A stretch of 32,513 nucleotides of DNA from Candidatus Polarisedimenticolaceae bacterium (lineage in GTDB: Bacteria > Acidobacteriota > Polarisedimenticolia > Polarisedimenticolales > DASRJG01): assembly GCA_036376135.1 (NCBI GenBank), contig DASVAW010000116.1, forward strand, positions 1-32,513, given 5' to 3'. Numbering within the stretch: the first letter of the stretch is position 1; every line of letters begins with the position of its first letter. The notes under the pieces are model-generated. The model was not told the origin of the DNA and searched no databases. It saw only the letters and a program-made list of their open reading frames with translations. This document shows positions 1-7,614 of the stretch, one piece after another. Made by a program: the position numbers and the translations under genes.

Positions 1-864
1 CCCGGCGAGGGAATGCCTGATGTCGCCGGCGCGGGCCGGCGCGTAGGCCGGGGTCACCGGGCGCCCCGCGAAGCCGCCGAGCTCCCGCACGAGGTCGTTG
101 AGGCTGATCCGCTCCCCGCAGGCGATATTGAAGGCGAGACCGAAGGCCGTCTCCCCCGCCTCGCACGCCGCCAGGTTCGCGGCGACCACGTTGTCGATGA
201 ACGAGAAGTCGCGGGTCTGCTCCCCGTCGCCGAAGATCGTCGGCACCCTCCCGGCCTTGATCGCGCGGATGAACTTCGGAATCACCGCGGAGTACTCACT
301 CCCCGGGTCCTGGCGCGGCCCGAACACGTTGAAATAACGCAACGCCACCGTCGGGAGCCCGTACAGCCGCCAGAACAGGCCGCAGTAGGTCTCGCCGGCG
401 AGCTTCTGGAGGCCGTACGGGGAGATCGGCGCGGAGGGCATCGACTCGAGCTTCGGGAGCGTCTCGCTCTCGCCGTAGAGCGACGACGACGAAGCGAAGA
501 CCACGCGCTTCACCTTCGCGTCGCGCGCGGCGACGAGCACGTTCAGGGTCCCCGCGACGTTCACGGCGTTGCTCGATACGGGGTCCACGACGGAGCGCTG
601 GACCGAAGGCATCGCGGCCAGGTGAAGGACGTAGTCCGCACCGTCCACGGCGCGCCGGCAGGCGTCGGCGTCCCGGATGTCCCCCTCCAGGAGCTCGAAC
701 GCGCCCCCTCCGCGCGCCGCCCAAGCCGCCGCCTCGGCGAGATTCTCGCGCCGCCCGGTGGAGAAGTCGTCGAGGACCCGGACGCGCTGCCCGCGCGCGA
801 GCAGCGCCTCCACGAGATTCGACCCGATGAATCCGCCCCCGCCGGTGACGAGATAGGTGCTCAA
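1..864 (-). CDS. UDP-sugar 4-epimerase, WbpP-like extended SDR (partial, C-terminus off the window)
   Basis: NAD-dependent extended short-chain dehydrogenase/reductase, likely interconverting UDP-Glc(NAc) and UDP-Gal(NAc) for surface polysaccharide. The first 288 residues are present. The Rossmann glycine motif TGGGGFIG lies at residues 7-14, the SSSS catalytic serine block at 125-128, and the YxxxK pair is Y150/K154. RYFNVFGPRQDP and GDGEQTRDF follow, with the GDIRHS stretch typical of WbpP/UDP-GlcNAc 4-epimerases near the cut. I chose a TTG start: it follows the upstream ugd stop by one base, there is a GGAGG a few bases before it, and translation begins directly with the nucleotide-binding strand. 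It is the last visible gene of the minus-strand sugar-nucleotide operon. The family is clear; the exact substrate is inferred. Confidence 0.9.
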   Translation of the reverse strand, partial: MSTYLVTGGGGFIGSNLVEALLARGQRVRVLDDFSTGRRENLAEAAAWAARGGGAFELLEGDIRDADACRRAVDGADYVLHLAAMPSVQRSVVDPVSSNAVNVAGTLNVLVAARDAKVKRVVFASSSSLYGESETLPKLESMPSAPISPYGLQKLAGETYCGLFWRLYGLPTVALRYFNVFGPRQDPGSEYSAVIPKFIRAIKAGRVPTIFGDGEQTRDFSFIDNVVAANLAACEAGETAFGLAFNIACGERISLNDLVRELGGFAGRPVTPAYAPARAGDIRHSLAG

Positions 865-865
865 C

Positions 866-2173
866 TCAGGACCTCCCGACGCCGACGTAGGTAAACCCCT
901 TCGCGCGCATCACGCCAGGCTCGAAGATGTTCCGGAAATCGAAGACCCGCGGCTTTCCCACCGCGGCGCGGAGCCGGTCGGGGTCCATCCCGCGGAACTG
1001 GTTCCATTCCGTGGCGATGACGACGGCGTCCACCCCCGCGACGGCATCCCACTCGTCCTTGCAGTACGTCACGCCGCGGCGCGGCGTCGCCGCCGATCCT
1101 TCCATCCCGACCGGGTCGTACGCCCGGACCTGCGCTCCGCCTTCGAGCAGCCCGTCCAGGATCGCGAGGGCCGGCGACTCGCGCAGGTCGTCGGTGTTCG
1201 GCTTGAACGTCAGGCCCAGAAGCCCGATCGTGCATCCCTTCACCGATCCGCCGAGCGACGTGCGGATCTTCTCGAGCATCTGCCCCGGGCGCACGTCGTT
1301 CACGCCGATCGCCGCCGAGACGATCTTCAGGTCGATTCCCTGCTCCTCGGCGATCCACTGGATCGCGCGGGTGTCCTTGGGGAAACACGATCCGCCGTAT
1401 CCGGGCCCGGGGTGGAGGAACTTCCGGCCGATCCGCTGGTCGAGGCCCATGCCCGTCGCGACGTCGTGGACGTCGGCGCCGAGACGCTCGCACAGATCCG
1501 CCATCTCGTTGATGTAGGAGATCTTCACCGCGAGGAAGGCGTTGGATGCGTACTTGATCAGCTCGGAGGTGACGACGTCGGTGAGGACGAACGGGGTCTC
1601 GATGAGGTAGAGCGGCCGGTACAGGTCCTTCAGGATCGCCGCCGCCTGCTCGTCCTCCGTGCCGAGGACGACGCGGTTCGGGCGCATGAAGTCCTCGATC
1701 GCCGAGCCCTCGCGCAGGAACTCCGGGTTCGAGGCCACGCTGAACGCGTGCGCCTCCGAGCGCCGGGCCTCGACGATCTCGCGCACGATCCGACCGGTTC
1801 CCGCCGGAACCGTGCTCTTCGTGACGATCACCTTGTAACCGTTCAGGTTGTCCGCGATCGTCCCCGCGACCTCCTTCACGAACGACAGGTCGGCCCGGCC
1901 GTCGTGACTCTGCGGCGTCCCGACGGCGATCAGCACGACGAGCGACTCGCGGATCGCCCGCGGAAGATCGGTCGTGAAGTGCAGGCGCCCCGCCTTGACG
2001 TTGCGCTCCACGAGCTCGTCGAGGCCCGGCTCGAAGATCGGGATCTCCCCGCGCAGCAGGCGGGCGATCTTCCCCTCGTCCTTGTCGACGCAGGTGACGT
2101 TGTTGCCGAACTCGGCGAAACACGCTCCGGTGACGAGACCGACGTACCCCGTGCCGACGACGCAGACGTTCAT
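866..2173 (-). CDS. ugd: UDP-glucose 6-dehydrogenase
   Basis: Oxidises UDP-glucose to UDP-glucuronate with two NAD+. The 435-residue product has the full family length. It begins MNVCVVGTGYVGL (Rossmann fold), continues with the dimerisation domain (residues roughly 200-300) and carries the catalytic cysteine C263 in GGSCFPKD. A C-terminal UDP-binding domain contains TDDLRESPA and ends with VFDFRN. The ATG overlaps the stop of the upstream epimerase gene by four bases (ATGA at 2170-2173), which fixes the start. A longer in-frame extension upstream is only a shadow of that epimerase gene. UDP-glucuronate is the substrate of the UDP-glucuronate-epimerase-like gene just upstream, so the two probably act in sequence. 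Confidence 0.96.
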   Translation of the reverse strand: MNVCVVGTGYVGLVTGACFAEFGNNVTCVDKDEGKIARLLRGEIPIFEPGLDELVERNVKAGRLHFTTDLPRAIRESLVVLIAVGTPQSHDGRADLSFVKEVAGTIADNLNGYKVIVTKSTVPAGTGRIVREIVEARRSEAHAFSVASNPEFLREGSAIEDFMRPNRVVLGTEDEQAAAILKDLYRPLYLIETPFVLTDVVTSELIKYASNAFLAVKISYINEMADLCERLGADVHDVATGMGLDQRIGRKFLHPGPGYGGSCFPKDTRAIQWIAEEQGIDLKIVSAAIGVNDVRPGQMLEKIRTSLGGSVKGCTIGLLGLTFKPNTDDLRESPALAILDGLLEGGAQVRAYDPVGMEGSAATPRRGVTYCKDEWDAVAGVDAVVIATEWNQFRGMDPDRLRAAVGKPRVFDFRNIFEPGVMRAKGFTYVGVGRS

Positions 2174-3120
2174 GGTGTGCTCCGGAACCAGTCGAGAAAA
2201 CGGGAAATCCCCTCGTCGAACCCGACGCGGGGCGACCAACCGAGCTCGGATCGCGCGCGGGACACGTCCGCCCAGGTCCGCTCGACGTCCCCCGCCTGCG
2301 CGGGCAGCACCTCGACGCGCGCGCTTGCCCCCAGCCCCGTCGCGACCGCCGCGATCATCGCGGAGAGCGGCACCGGGCTCGAACCGCCGAGGTTCCAGAT
2401 GCGGAACCCCCGGACCCGCTCCGCGGCGAGCAGGACGCCGTCCACGATGTCGTCGACGTAGGTGTAGTCCCGGGCGGCCGAGCCGTCGCCGAACTGCGGG
2501 ATCGTCTCCCCGGCGGCGATGCGCCGGGCGAACTTGCGGATCGCGAGGTCGGGGCGCTGCCGCGGGCCGTAGACGGTGAAGAAGCGCAGGCACGCCACGT
2601 CCATCGCGAACAGATGGTGGTAGGTGTGCGCCATGAGCTCCCCGGCGCGTTTGGTCGCGGCGTACGGGGAGATCGGATGATCGACGGGATCGTCCTCGGC
2701 GAAGGGCACCTTCGCGTTGTTCCCGTACACCGACGACGACGAACCGAAGACGAACGTCCGGACGCCGTGCCGGCGCGCCGCCTCGAGGACCTTCGCGGTT
2801 CCGTCGAGGTTGACCGAGGCGTAGAGGACGGGGTCCTCGATCGACGGCCGCACGCCCGCACGCGCGGCCATGTGGAACACCGCGTCGTGGCGCTCGCCGG
2901 CGAACGCGGCATGCAGCGCGTCGTCGTCGCGGATGTCCCCGCGGACGAGTCGGTAATCCGGATGCCCCAGGACGCCCCCGACGTTCCGCTCCTTCAGGCT
3001 CGGGTCGTAGAAGTCGTCGAAGGAATCGAGCCCCACGACGCGGTCGCCCCGTCCCAGCAGGCGCTCGACGACGTGGGATCCGATGAACCCCGCCGCTCCG
3101 GTCACCAGTACGGAACGCAT
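2170..3120 (-). CDS. NAD-dependent epimerase, UDP-glucuronate 4-epimerase-like
   Basis: A 316-residue extended SDR. It has TGAAGFIGSH at residues 7-16, the FDDFYDP stretch seen in UDP-glucuronate 4-epimerases at 34-40, SSSSVYGN at 127-134, and the catalytic pair Y153/K157. FTVYGPRQRPD follows. It probably converts UDP-glucuronate to UDP-galacturonate, which fits its place directly before ugd (ATGA overlap). The start ATG lies four bases after the stop of the upstream WbpA-like gene. UDP-glucose 4-epimerase or dTDP-glucose dehydratase activity is less likely but cannot be excluded by eye. Confidence 0.9.
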   Translation of the reverse strand: MRSVLVTGAAGFIGSHVVERLLGRGDRVVGLDSFDDFYDPSLKERNVGGVLGHPDYRLVRGDIRDDDALHAAFAGERHDAVFHMAARAGVRPSIEDPVLYASVNLDGTAKVLEAARRHGVRTFVFGSSSSVYGNNAKVPFAEDDPVDHPISPYAATKRAGELMAHTYHHLFAMDVACLRFFTVYGPRQRPDLAIRKFARRIAAGETIPQFGDGSAARDYTYVDDIVDGVLLAAERVRGFRIWNLGGSSPVPLSAMIAAVATGLGASARVEVLPAQAGDVERTWADVSRARSELGWSPRVGFDEGISRFLDWFRSTP

Positions 3121-3124
3121 CGAG

Positions 3125-4450
3125 CTACAGCCGTACGACCTTCGACGCGCCCGCCCGGACCTCGCGGCATGCGTTGCGGGTGTCGAGCACGACCTTCGAG
3201 TGACGCACGATCATCGGCCAGTCGTACACGGAGTGGTCGGTCACGACGATCACGAGATCCTGCTGCTTCAGGTTCGCGGCCGTCAGCGGGGTGACCTTCT
3301 GCACGCGGCCGTCCTCGAGCTTGAAATCCGCGGCGTAGGGGTCGTGGAACGCCACCCTGGCGCCCTTCTCGTGCAGCAGCCGGATCACGTCGGAAGCCGG
3401 CGACTCACGCGTGTCGCCGGTGTCCTTCTTGTAGGCGAGTCCCAGCACGAAGATCCGTGAGCCCCGGATCGCCTTCCGGCGATCGTTGAGCAGCTCCGCC
3501 GCGCGCCGCACGACGACCTCGGGCATGTGGCCGTTGATCTCGGAGGCGAGCTCGATGAACCGCGCGGAGTAATTGAGCGTCTTCAGCTTCCAGGCGAGGT
3601 AGTGCGGGTCGAGCGGGATGCAGTGGCCGCCGATCCCCGGCCCCGGGTAGAAGCGCATGAAGCCGAACGGCTTCGACGCCGCCCCGTCGATCACCTCCCA
3701 GACGTCGAGGTCGAGCTTCTCGCACATCAGCGCGATCTCGTTGACGAGGCCGATGTTCACCGCGCGGAAGGTGTTCTCGAGGAGCTTGCACATCTCCGCC
3801 GCCTGCGTGGAGGAGACGGGGTGCACCGTCTTGATCGCCGTGCGGTACATCGCGCTCGCCACACGGGTGCAGGCCGGCGTGCAGCCGCCGACGACCTTCG
3901 GCGTGTTGTGGGTCTGCCAGACCTTGTTGCCGGGATCGACGCGCTCGGGGGAGAAGGCGAGGAAGAGGTCGCGGCCGATCTTGAGACCGCCCGCCTCGAG
4001 CTTCGGGCGCATCACCTCTTCGGTCGTCCCGGGATAGGTCGTCGACTCCAGGACGATCAACTGCCCGGGCCGGACCTCCTTCGAGATCTCCTCGAGGGCC
4101 GCCACGATGTACGAGATGTCCGGGTCCTTGGTCTTGCGGAGCGGCGTCGGCACCGCGATGAAGATCGCGTCGAACTTGCCGCAACCCGAAAACGAAGTCG
4201 TCGCGCGGATCTTCTTCGATCGCACGAGCGGGGCCAGGGTGGCGTCGGGGATATCCTCCACGTGGGAGTTCCCCGCGTTGACGCCCTTGACCTTGCGCTT
4301 GTCGAGGTCGATGCCGGTGACCTGGAACCCGACCTTCGCGAACTCGACGGCGAGCGGCAGCCCGACGTACCCCAGCCCGACCACCCCGAGTTGCGCCTTG
4401 CGCGAGGTGATCTTGTCCTCGAGAAGCTTCACGTAGTCATTCGCGGTCAT
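3125..4450 (-). CDS. Nucleotide-sugar dehydrogenase, WbpA/UDP-GlcNAc 6-dehydrogenase type
   Basis: A 441-residue member of the UDP-glucose/GDP-mannose dehydrogenase family. Residues 18-30 hold the GVVGLGYVGLPLA Rossmann motif, LESTTYPGTTEE is characteristic of the WbpA/TviB/WecC-like branch, and the catalytic cysteine is C277 in GGHCIPLDP. DTRESPA and the UDP-binding C-terminal domain follow. It likely makes UDP-N-acetylhexosaminuronate for a surface polymer. An ATG 33 bases further upstream is in frame, but the start at 4450 has an AAAGGA ribosome site at good spacing and matches the family N-terminus. It is the first gene of the sugar-nucleotide group and has its own promoter-like sequence. 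Confidence 0.93.
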   Translation of the reverse strand: MTANDYVKLLEDKITSRKAQLGVVGLGYVGLPLAVEFAKVGFQVTGIDLDKRKVKGVNAGNSHVEDIPDATLAPLVRSKKIRATTSFSGCGKFDAIFIAVPTPLRKTKDPDISYIVAALEEISKEVRPGQLIVLESTTYPGTTEEVMRPKLEAGGLKIGRDLFLAFSPERVDPGNKVWQTHNTPKVVGGCTPACTRVASAMYRTAIKTVHPVSSTQAAEMCKLLENTFRAVNIGLVNEIALMCEKLDLDVWEVIDGAASKPFGFMRFYPGPGIGGHCIPLDPHYLAWKLKTLNYSARFIELASEINGHMPEVVVRRAAELLNDRRKAIRGSRIFVLGLAYKKDTGDTRESPASDVIRLLHEKGARVAFHDPYAADFKLEDGRVQKVTPLTAANLKQQDLVIVVTDHSVYDWPMIVRHSKVVLDTRNACREVRAGASKVVRL

Positions 4451-4500
4451 AGATGTCCTTTGCCCCCCGCAGGGGGAACGCACAGCGACTCCGATCGCAG

Positions 4501-4529
4501 AACATAGGCATGTTAGACGAGAGCGCCAA
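4501..4529 (-). promoter_or_regulatory. Putative sigma70-type promoter of the nucleotide-sugar operon
   Basis: Read on the minus strand, TTGGCG (4529-4524) is separated by exactly 17 bases from TATGTT (4506-4501). Initiation near 4494 would give a leader of about 45 bases. The leader contains a CCCCC/GGGGG hairpin with a 3-base loop (4464-4476) immediately before the AAAGGA ribosome site. The spacing is ideal and the position fits; the assignment is by eye. Confidence 0.5.
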
Positions 4530-4533
4530 GGGG

Positions 4534-5658
4534 TCAGGGTTTTCCGGGTTCCGGGACCGCCGCCTCGATCCCCTGCTTCTGGTAATGACGGATCAGCCAG
4601 CTGGCGAACTTGCTGTCCCCGACCCCCGCCACGACCTCTTCCATGGAGTCGTGCAGCACCCGCTCGTTGACGAGGGCGCCGAGGGTCCCCTGCCCGGAGT
4701 CGATCTTCCCCGCGATCGAGTTCATCCGGGAGACGGTCTCCCGGATGTCCTTCGCCACCGCGTCTCCGTACTCCTTGTCGTACAGCAGGCGGCCGAGAAG
4801 CCCTTCCCGGGATTCGAGCTGGGCGGCGGTGCGTTTGAGGGACGCCGCGGCTTCGGCGAGGTCGGCGACCGCCTGCTTGCTCCTCCCCCCCTCGGAGAGG
4901 AGATCGCCGGCGGCTCCTTCCCCCTTCTCCAGACGCTCGACCGCATCCGCGACCCCGTGGATCGCGCGGCCCAGGTCGTCGGCGCGGGGCTCCATCGACG
5001 GGTCGAACAACATCCGGCCGGCGAATCCCTCCCCCGCGCGCAGCCTCGCCGTCAGCGCCTCGAGGTTCTCGAGCGCGCCCCGCGCCGCCTGGAGCCCCTC
5101 CTTGCCGAACTCCGGGTTCTGGATCATCTCGCCCAGCAGTCCCTTGCCTTCCTCGAGCGGCTCGAGGATCCGACGCAGGGCCAGGGTGATCTCGTTCAGG
5201 TTCTCGGCGATGTCCTCGCCGGTCTCGAGGAAGCGGGAGCCCTCTTGCGTGGGAATCAGCGAGCCCTCCGCGATCTCGGCGCGGCCCGGATCCCCGGGGG
5301 TGATCTCGACGTATTTCTCGCCGCTGAGGTACTGGAGGAAGCGGAGGGCCGCCATCGAGCCCTCGCGGACACGTCCCTGGTAGGCGCGCTGGACGCCGAG
5401 GGTCACCTCGATCCCCGCGCTCGAAGGATCCTGGGACAACCGGACGTCCGTGACCGTCCCCACCTGGACGCCGCTCATCTTCACCGGCGACCCGATCACC
5501 AGACCGTCCGAGCTCTGGAGCACCGCCCGGTACGACGCCTTCTTCGAGAACAGCCGCGACTCCCCGCCGACGGCCATCACCGCCAGGGCGAATACCACGA
5601 GGGCGAGCACGGTGAACCCGCCCACCAGGACGTCTCGACTTCGGTTCTTAGACGCCAT
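4534..5658 (-). CDS. mlaD: MlaD-family MCE-domain protein with C-terminal 38-residue repeats
   Basis: Periplasmic, membrane-anchored substrate-binding component of an Mla-type lipid transporter. The 374 residues start with one transmembrane helix (about 10-31) and an MCE domain (about 43-122, with SSDGLVIGSPVKMSGVQVG). A long helical region follows (150-350). In that region a glycine motif of the form GxGxxGxLL recurs at residues 171, 209, 246, 284 and 322, spacings 38, 37, 38 and 38. E. coli MlaD is about 180 residues, so the tail roughly doubles it. The ATG lies inside the end of mlaF (11-base overlap) behind a GGAGGGG site. The tail could extend the MCE ring into a periplasm-spanning tube; that is inference. 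Confidence 0.93.
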   Translation of the reverse strand: MASKNRSRDVLVGGFTVLALVVFALAVMAVGGESRLFSKKASYRAVLQSSDGLVIGSPVKMSGVQVGTVTDVRLSQDPSSAGIEVTLGVQRAYQGRVREGSMAALRFLQYLSGEKYVEITPGDPGRAEIAEGSLIPTQEGSRFLETGEDIAENLNEITLALRRILEPLEEGKGLLGEMIQNPEFGKEGLQAARGALENLEALTARLRAGEGFAGRMLFDPSMEPRADDLGRAIHGVADAVERLEKGEGAAGDLLSEGGRSKQAVADLAEAAASLKRTAAQLESREGLLGRLLYDKEYGDAVAKDIRETVSRMNSIAGKIDSGQGTLGALVNERVLHDSMEEVVAGVGDSKFASWLIRHYQKQGIEAAVPEPGKP

Positions 5659-6394
5659 GGACCCCTCCGCTCAGGAACTCGCGAAGCAGCGGCTCGTCCG
5701 CCGTCCTCGCCTCGGCGACGGTGCCGTGGAACAGGATGCGTCCCTCGTGCAGGAACGCCAGCCGGTCCGCCACCGCGAAAGCCGACTGGATGTCGTGCGT
5801 CACGACGATCGAGGTGACCCCGAGCCGCCGCTGCAGGCTGCGGATCAGCGCGTTGATCGCGTTCGCCGTGATCGGATCGAGGCCGGTCGTGGGCTCGTCG
5901 TAGAGCAGGCCGGCGGGCGCGAGCGCGATCGCACGGGCGAGGGCGACGCGCTTGCGCATCCCTCCCGAAAGGTCCGAGGGCATCACCTCTTCGATGCCCT
6001 CGAGCTCGACGAGGCCGAGCACCTCGGCGACACGGGCCGCGACGGCTCGCTCGTCCAGGTCGGTGTGCTCGTGCAGGGCGTAGGCGACGTTCTCGTAGAC
6101 GTTCATCGAATCGAACAGCGCGCCCGCCTGGAACAACATCCCGACCTTCTTGCGACACGCGAGGAGCTCGTCCTCGTCGCGAGTCGCGATCTCCTGACCG
6201 TCCACCCACACCTCGCCGCGGTCGGGCCGCTGGAGACCGATCACGTGACGGAGGAGCACCGATTTGCCCGATCCGCTTCCGCCCAGGACGACGAGCGTCT
6301 CGCCGCGGCACACCTCGAGGTCGACGCCCGCGAGGACGACCTTCGGCCCGAAGGCCTTGTGCACGTCGGAGAACCGGATGAAGGCGTCGGCCAC
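5648..6394 (-). CDS. mlaF: ABC transporter ATP-binding protein, MlaF-like
   Basis: Cytoplasmic ATPase driving phospholipid movement with MlaE and MlaD. The 248-residue product carries the Walker A GGSGSGKS, the Q-loop in FQAGALFDSMNV (a stretch characteristic of MlaF/Ttg2A), the signature LSGGMRKRVALARA, the Walker B LLYDEPTTGLDP and the H-loop VTHD. I chose a GTG start at 6394: the mlaE stop lies 8 bases before it, GAGGA overlaps that stop, and the protein then begins at the first ABC strand. A longer in-frame reading would run through mlaE in the wrong frame. Confidence 0.95.
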   Translation of the reverse strand: MADAFIRFSDVHKAFGPKVVLAGVDLEVCRGETLVVLGGSGSGKSVLLRHVIGLQRPDRGEVWVDGQEIATRDEDELLACRKKVGMLFQAGALFDSMNVYENVAYALHEHTDLDERAVAARVAEVLGLVELEGIEEVMPSDLSGGMRKRVALARAIALAPAGLLYDEPTTGLDPITANAINALIRSLQRRLGVTSIVVTHDIQSAFAVADRLAFLHEGRILFHGTVAEARTADEPLLREFLSGGVHGV

Positions 6395-6402
6395 GCGGGT
6401 CC

Positions 6403-7158
6403 TCAGAAGACCATGAACAGCTTGGTCAGGAAGAAATCCGAGATGATCACCGAGATCGACGCCGTCACGACGGTGCGCGTGGTGGCCTTGCCGACCCCGT
6501 CCGCGCCGCCGGTCGCGGTCATGCCGTTGTAACAGGCGATGACTCCGATGAAGAAGCCGAAAAAGAGGGACTTCCCGAGCCCCGACGCGAGGTCGTGAAC
6601 CGACAAGGCGCCGAGCACGTGACTGACGAAGAAGACGCGCCCCTGGCCCACCTCGTAGATCGCCATCAACATCCCGCCGAACAGGCCGATCAGGTCCGCG
6701 AGGACGGTCAGCAGCGGCAGGGTGAGCGTCAACACGCCCACGCGCGGGACCACGAGCTTGCGCACGGGGTCGGCGGCGAGGGCACGCATGGCGTCCACCT
6801 GCTCGGTGACCGCCATCGAGCCGATCTCCGCGGTGATCCCCGCGCCCACCCGCCCCGCGACCATGAGCGCGGTCAGGACCGGCCCCAGCTCGCGGACGAT
6901 CGCGAGCGAGAGCAGGTCCCCCACGAACGTCGTGCCGCCGTACGCCGAGAGCGAATACGCCGTCTGGACGGCGAGGACCATGCCGGTGAACAGCAACGTG
7001 ACGTTGGTGATCGTGAGTGAGCCGACGGCGAGCTCGTAGGCCTGTTCGATCCAGAGCTCGCGCTCGAACCGGCCGGTGAAGGTGCGACGGACGGCCTGCC
7101 ACGCGAGCCCCGTCATGCCCCCGATGTCGGCGAAGGCGCTCCGCAGGAAACCGTCCAT
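6403..7158 (-). CDS. mlaE: ABC transporter permease, MlaE family
   Basis: Inner-membrane permease of 251 residues, the usual size. It contains the conserved MlaE stretch IVRELGPVLTALMVAGRVGAGITAEIGSM in two adjoining parts, followed by VTEQVDAMRALAADP, and about five to six hydrophobic segments. It ends in ISDFFLTKLF. The operon order mlaE-mlaF-mlaD with short gaps or overlaps supports the assignment. No MlaB (STAS) or MlaC (periplasmic carrier) gene is visible in the window. The ATG at 7158 is preceded directly by a GTG (7161), and there is no good Shine-Dalgarno sequence. A well-spaced promoter ends only about 10-13 bases upstream, so the message may be nearly leaderless. Confidence 0.95.
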   Translation of the reverse strand: MDGFLRSAFADIGGMTGLAWQAVRRTFTGRFERELWIEQAYELAVGSLTITNVTLLFTGMVLAVQTAYSLSAYGGTTFVGDLLSLAIVRELGPVLTALMVAGRVGAGITAEIGSMAVTEQVDAMRALAADPVRKLVVPRVGVLTLTLPLLTVLADLIGLFGGMLMAIYEVGQGRVFFVSHVLGALSVHDLASGLGKSLFFGFFIGVIACYNGMTATGGADGVGKATTRTVVTASISVIISDFFLTKLFMVF

Positions 7159-7170
7159 CACGCGCGCCGA

Positions 7171-7199
7171 AGGATAGGGGGCGGGGGGAGGGGGGTCAA
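7171..7199 (-). promoter_or_regulatory. Putative promoter of mlaEFD with homopolymeric spacer
   Basis: On the minus strand TTGACC (7199-7194) is separated by 17 bases from TATCCT (7176-7171). The -35 box overlaps the stop codon of the upstream membrane-protein gene. The spacer is almost pure C on this strand (G-runs of 5, 6 and 6 on the plus strand). The -10 box ends 9 bases before the GTG at 7161 and 12 before the ATG at 7158, leaving almost no leader. Confidence 0.55.
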
Positions 7200-7582
7200 G
7201 ACGACCTCCGCGCCCGGAGGAGCAGCCCGGCGTGGGCCACGGCGAACGCGAGATCCCCCGCTCCGAGCCACAGGAACGCGACGGGGCGACCCTCCCACCA
7301 CGCCTGGGCCAGGAAGGCCGCACCGAGCAGCCGCCCGGCCGCCGTGACCGCGACGACCCCCTGGTGGCTCTGCGCGTCCCGAGCCGCCGCCAGGTAGATC
7401 CCCCCCAGCAGGAGCAGGAAAACGGCGTTCAGCCGGAGGTAGACCGGATCCGGCGGCAGCGTCAGCCCCATCGCCGCAGCGGAGAACCCGGGAAAGGCGA
7501 GGATACCCAGCGCGAAGGCCCAGTCGTACGCCGCCCCCGCGACCATCGAGATTCCCACCGCCCGCCAGCCGCTCCCCCGCAT
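7196..7582 (-). CDS. Small four-helix integral membrane protein, function unknown
   Basis: A 128-residue hydrophobic protein with about four predicted membrane segments (roughly 10-30, 48-66, 76-93 and 100-121) and a positively charged C-terminus (RARRSS). I do not recognise the family by sequence; PPDPVYLRLNAVFLLLLGGIYL resembles small uncharacterised membrane proteins whose helices carry few polar residues. The ATG at 7582 is placed 5 bases after a GGAGG; a GTG two codons earlier is an alternative that would overlap that ribosome site. It lies just before mlaE and diverges from plsC with 32 bases between the start codons. A lipid-related role is possible from position only. Confidence 0.75.
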   Translation of the reverse strand: MRGSGWRAVGISMVAGAAYDWAFALGILAFPGFSAAAMGLTLPPDPVYLRLNAVFLLLLGGIYLAAARDAQSHQGVVAVTAAGRLLGAAFLAQAWWEGRPVAFLWLGAGDLAFAVAHAGLLLRARRSS

Positions 7583-7600
7583 CGGCACCTCCGCGCTGTT

Positions 7601-7614
7601 TATACTCCCCCGGC
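7601..7614 (+). promoter_or_regulatory. Putative -10 element for plsC, giving a leaderless message
   Basis: TATACT at 7601-7606 lies only 8 bases before the ATG at 7615, so transcription would start at or next to the start codon. No convincing -35 hexamer is visible at standard spacing, and no Shine-Dalgarno sequence precedes the ATG. Both facts fit a leaderless transcript. Confidence 0.4.

Noticed and set aside
4451-4483. Upstream in-frame ATG that would extend the WbpA-like dehydrogenase by 11 residues.
   Set aside because: The extension does not look like the family, and the start at 4450 has a good AAAGGA site.
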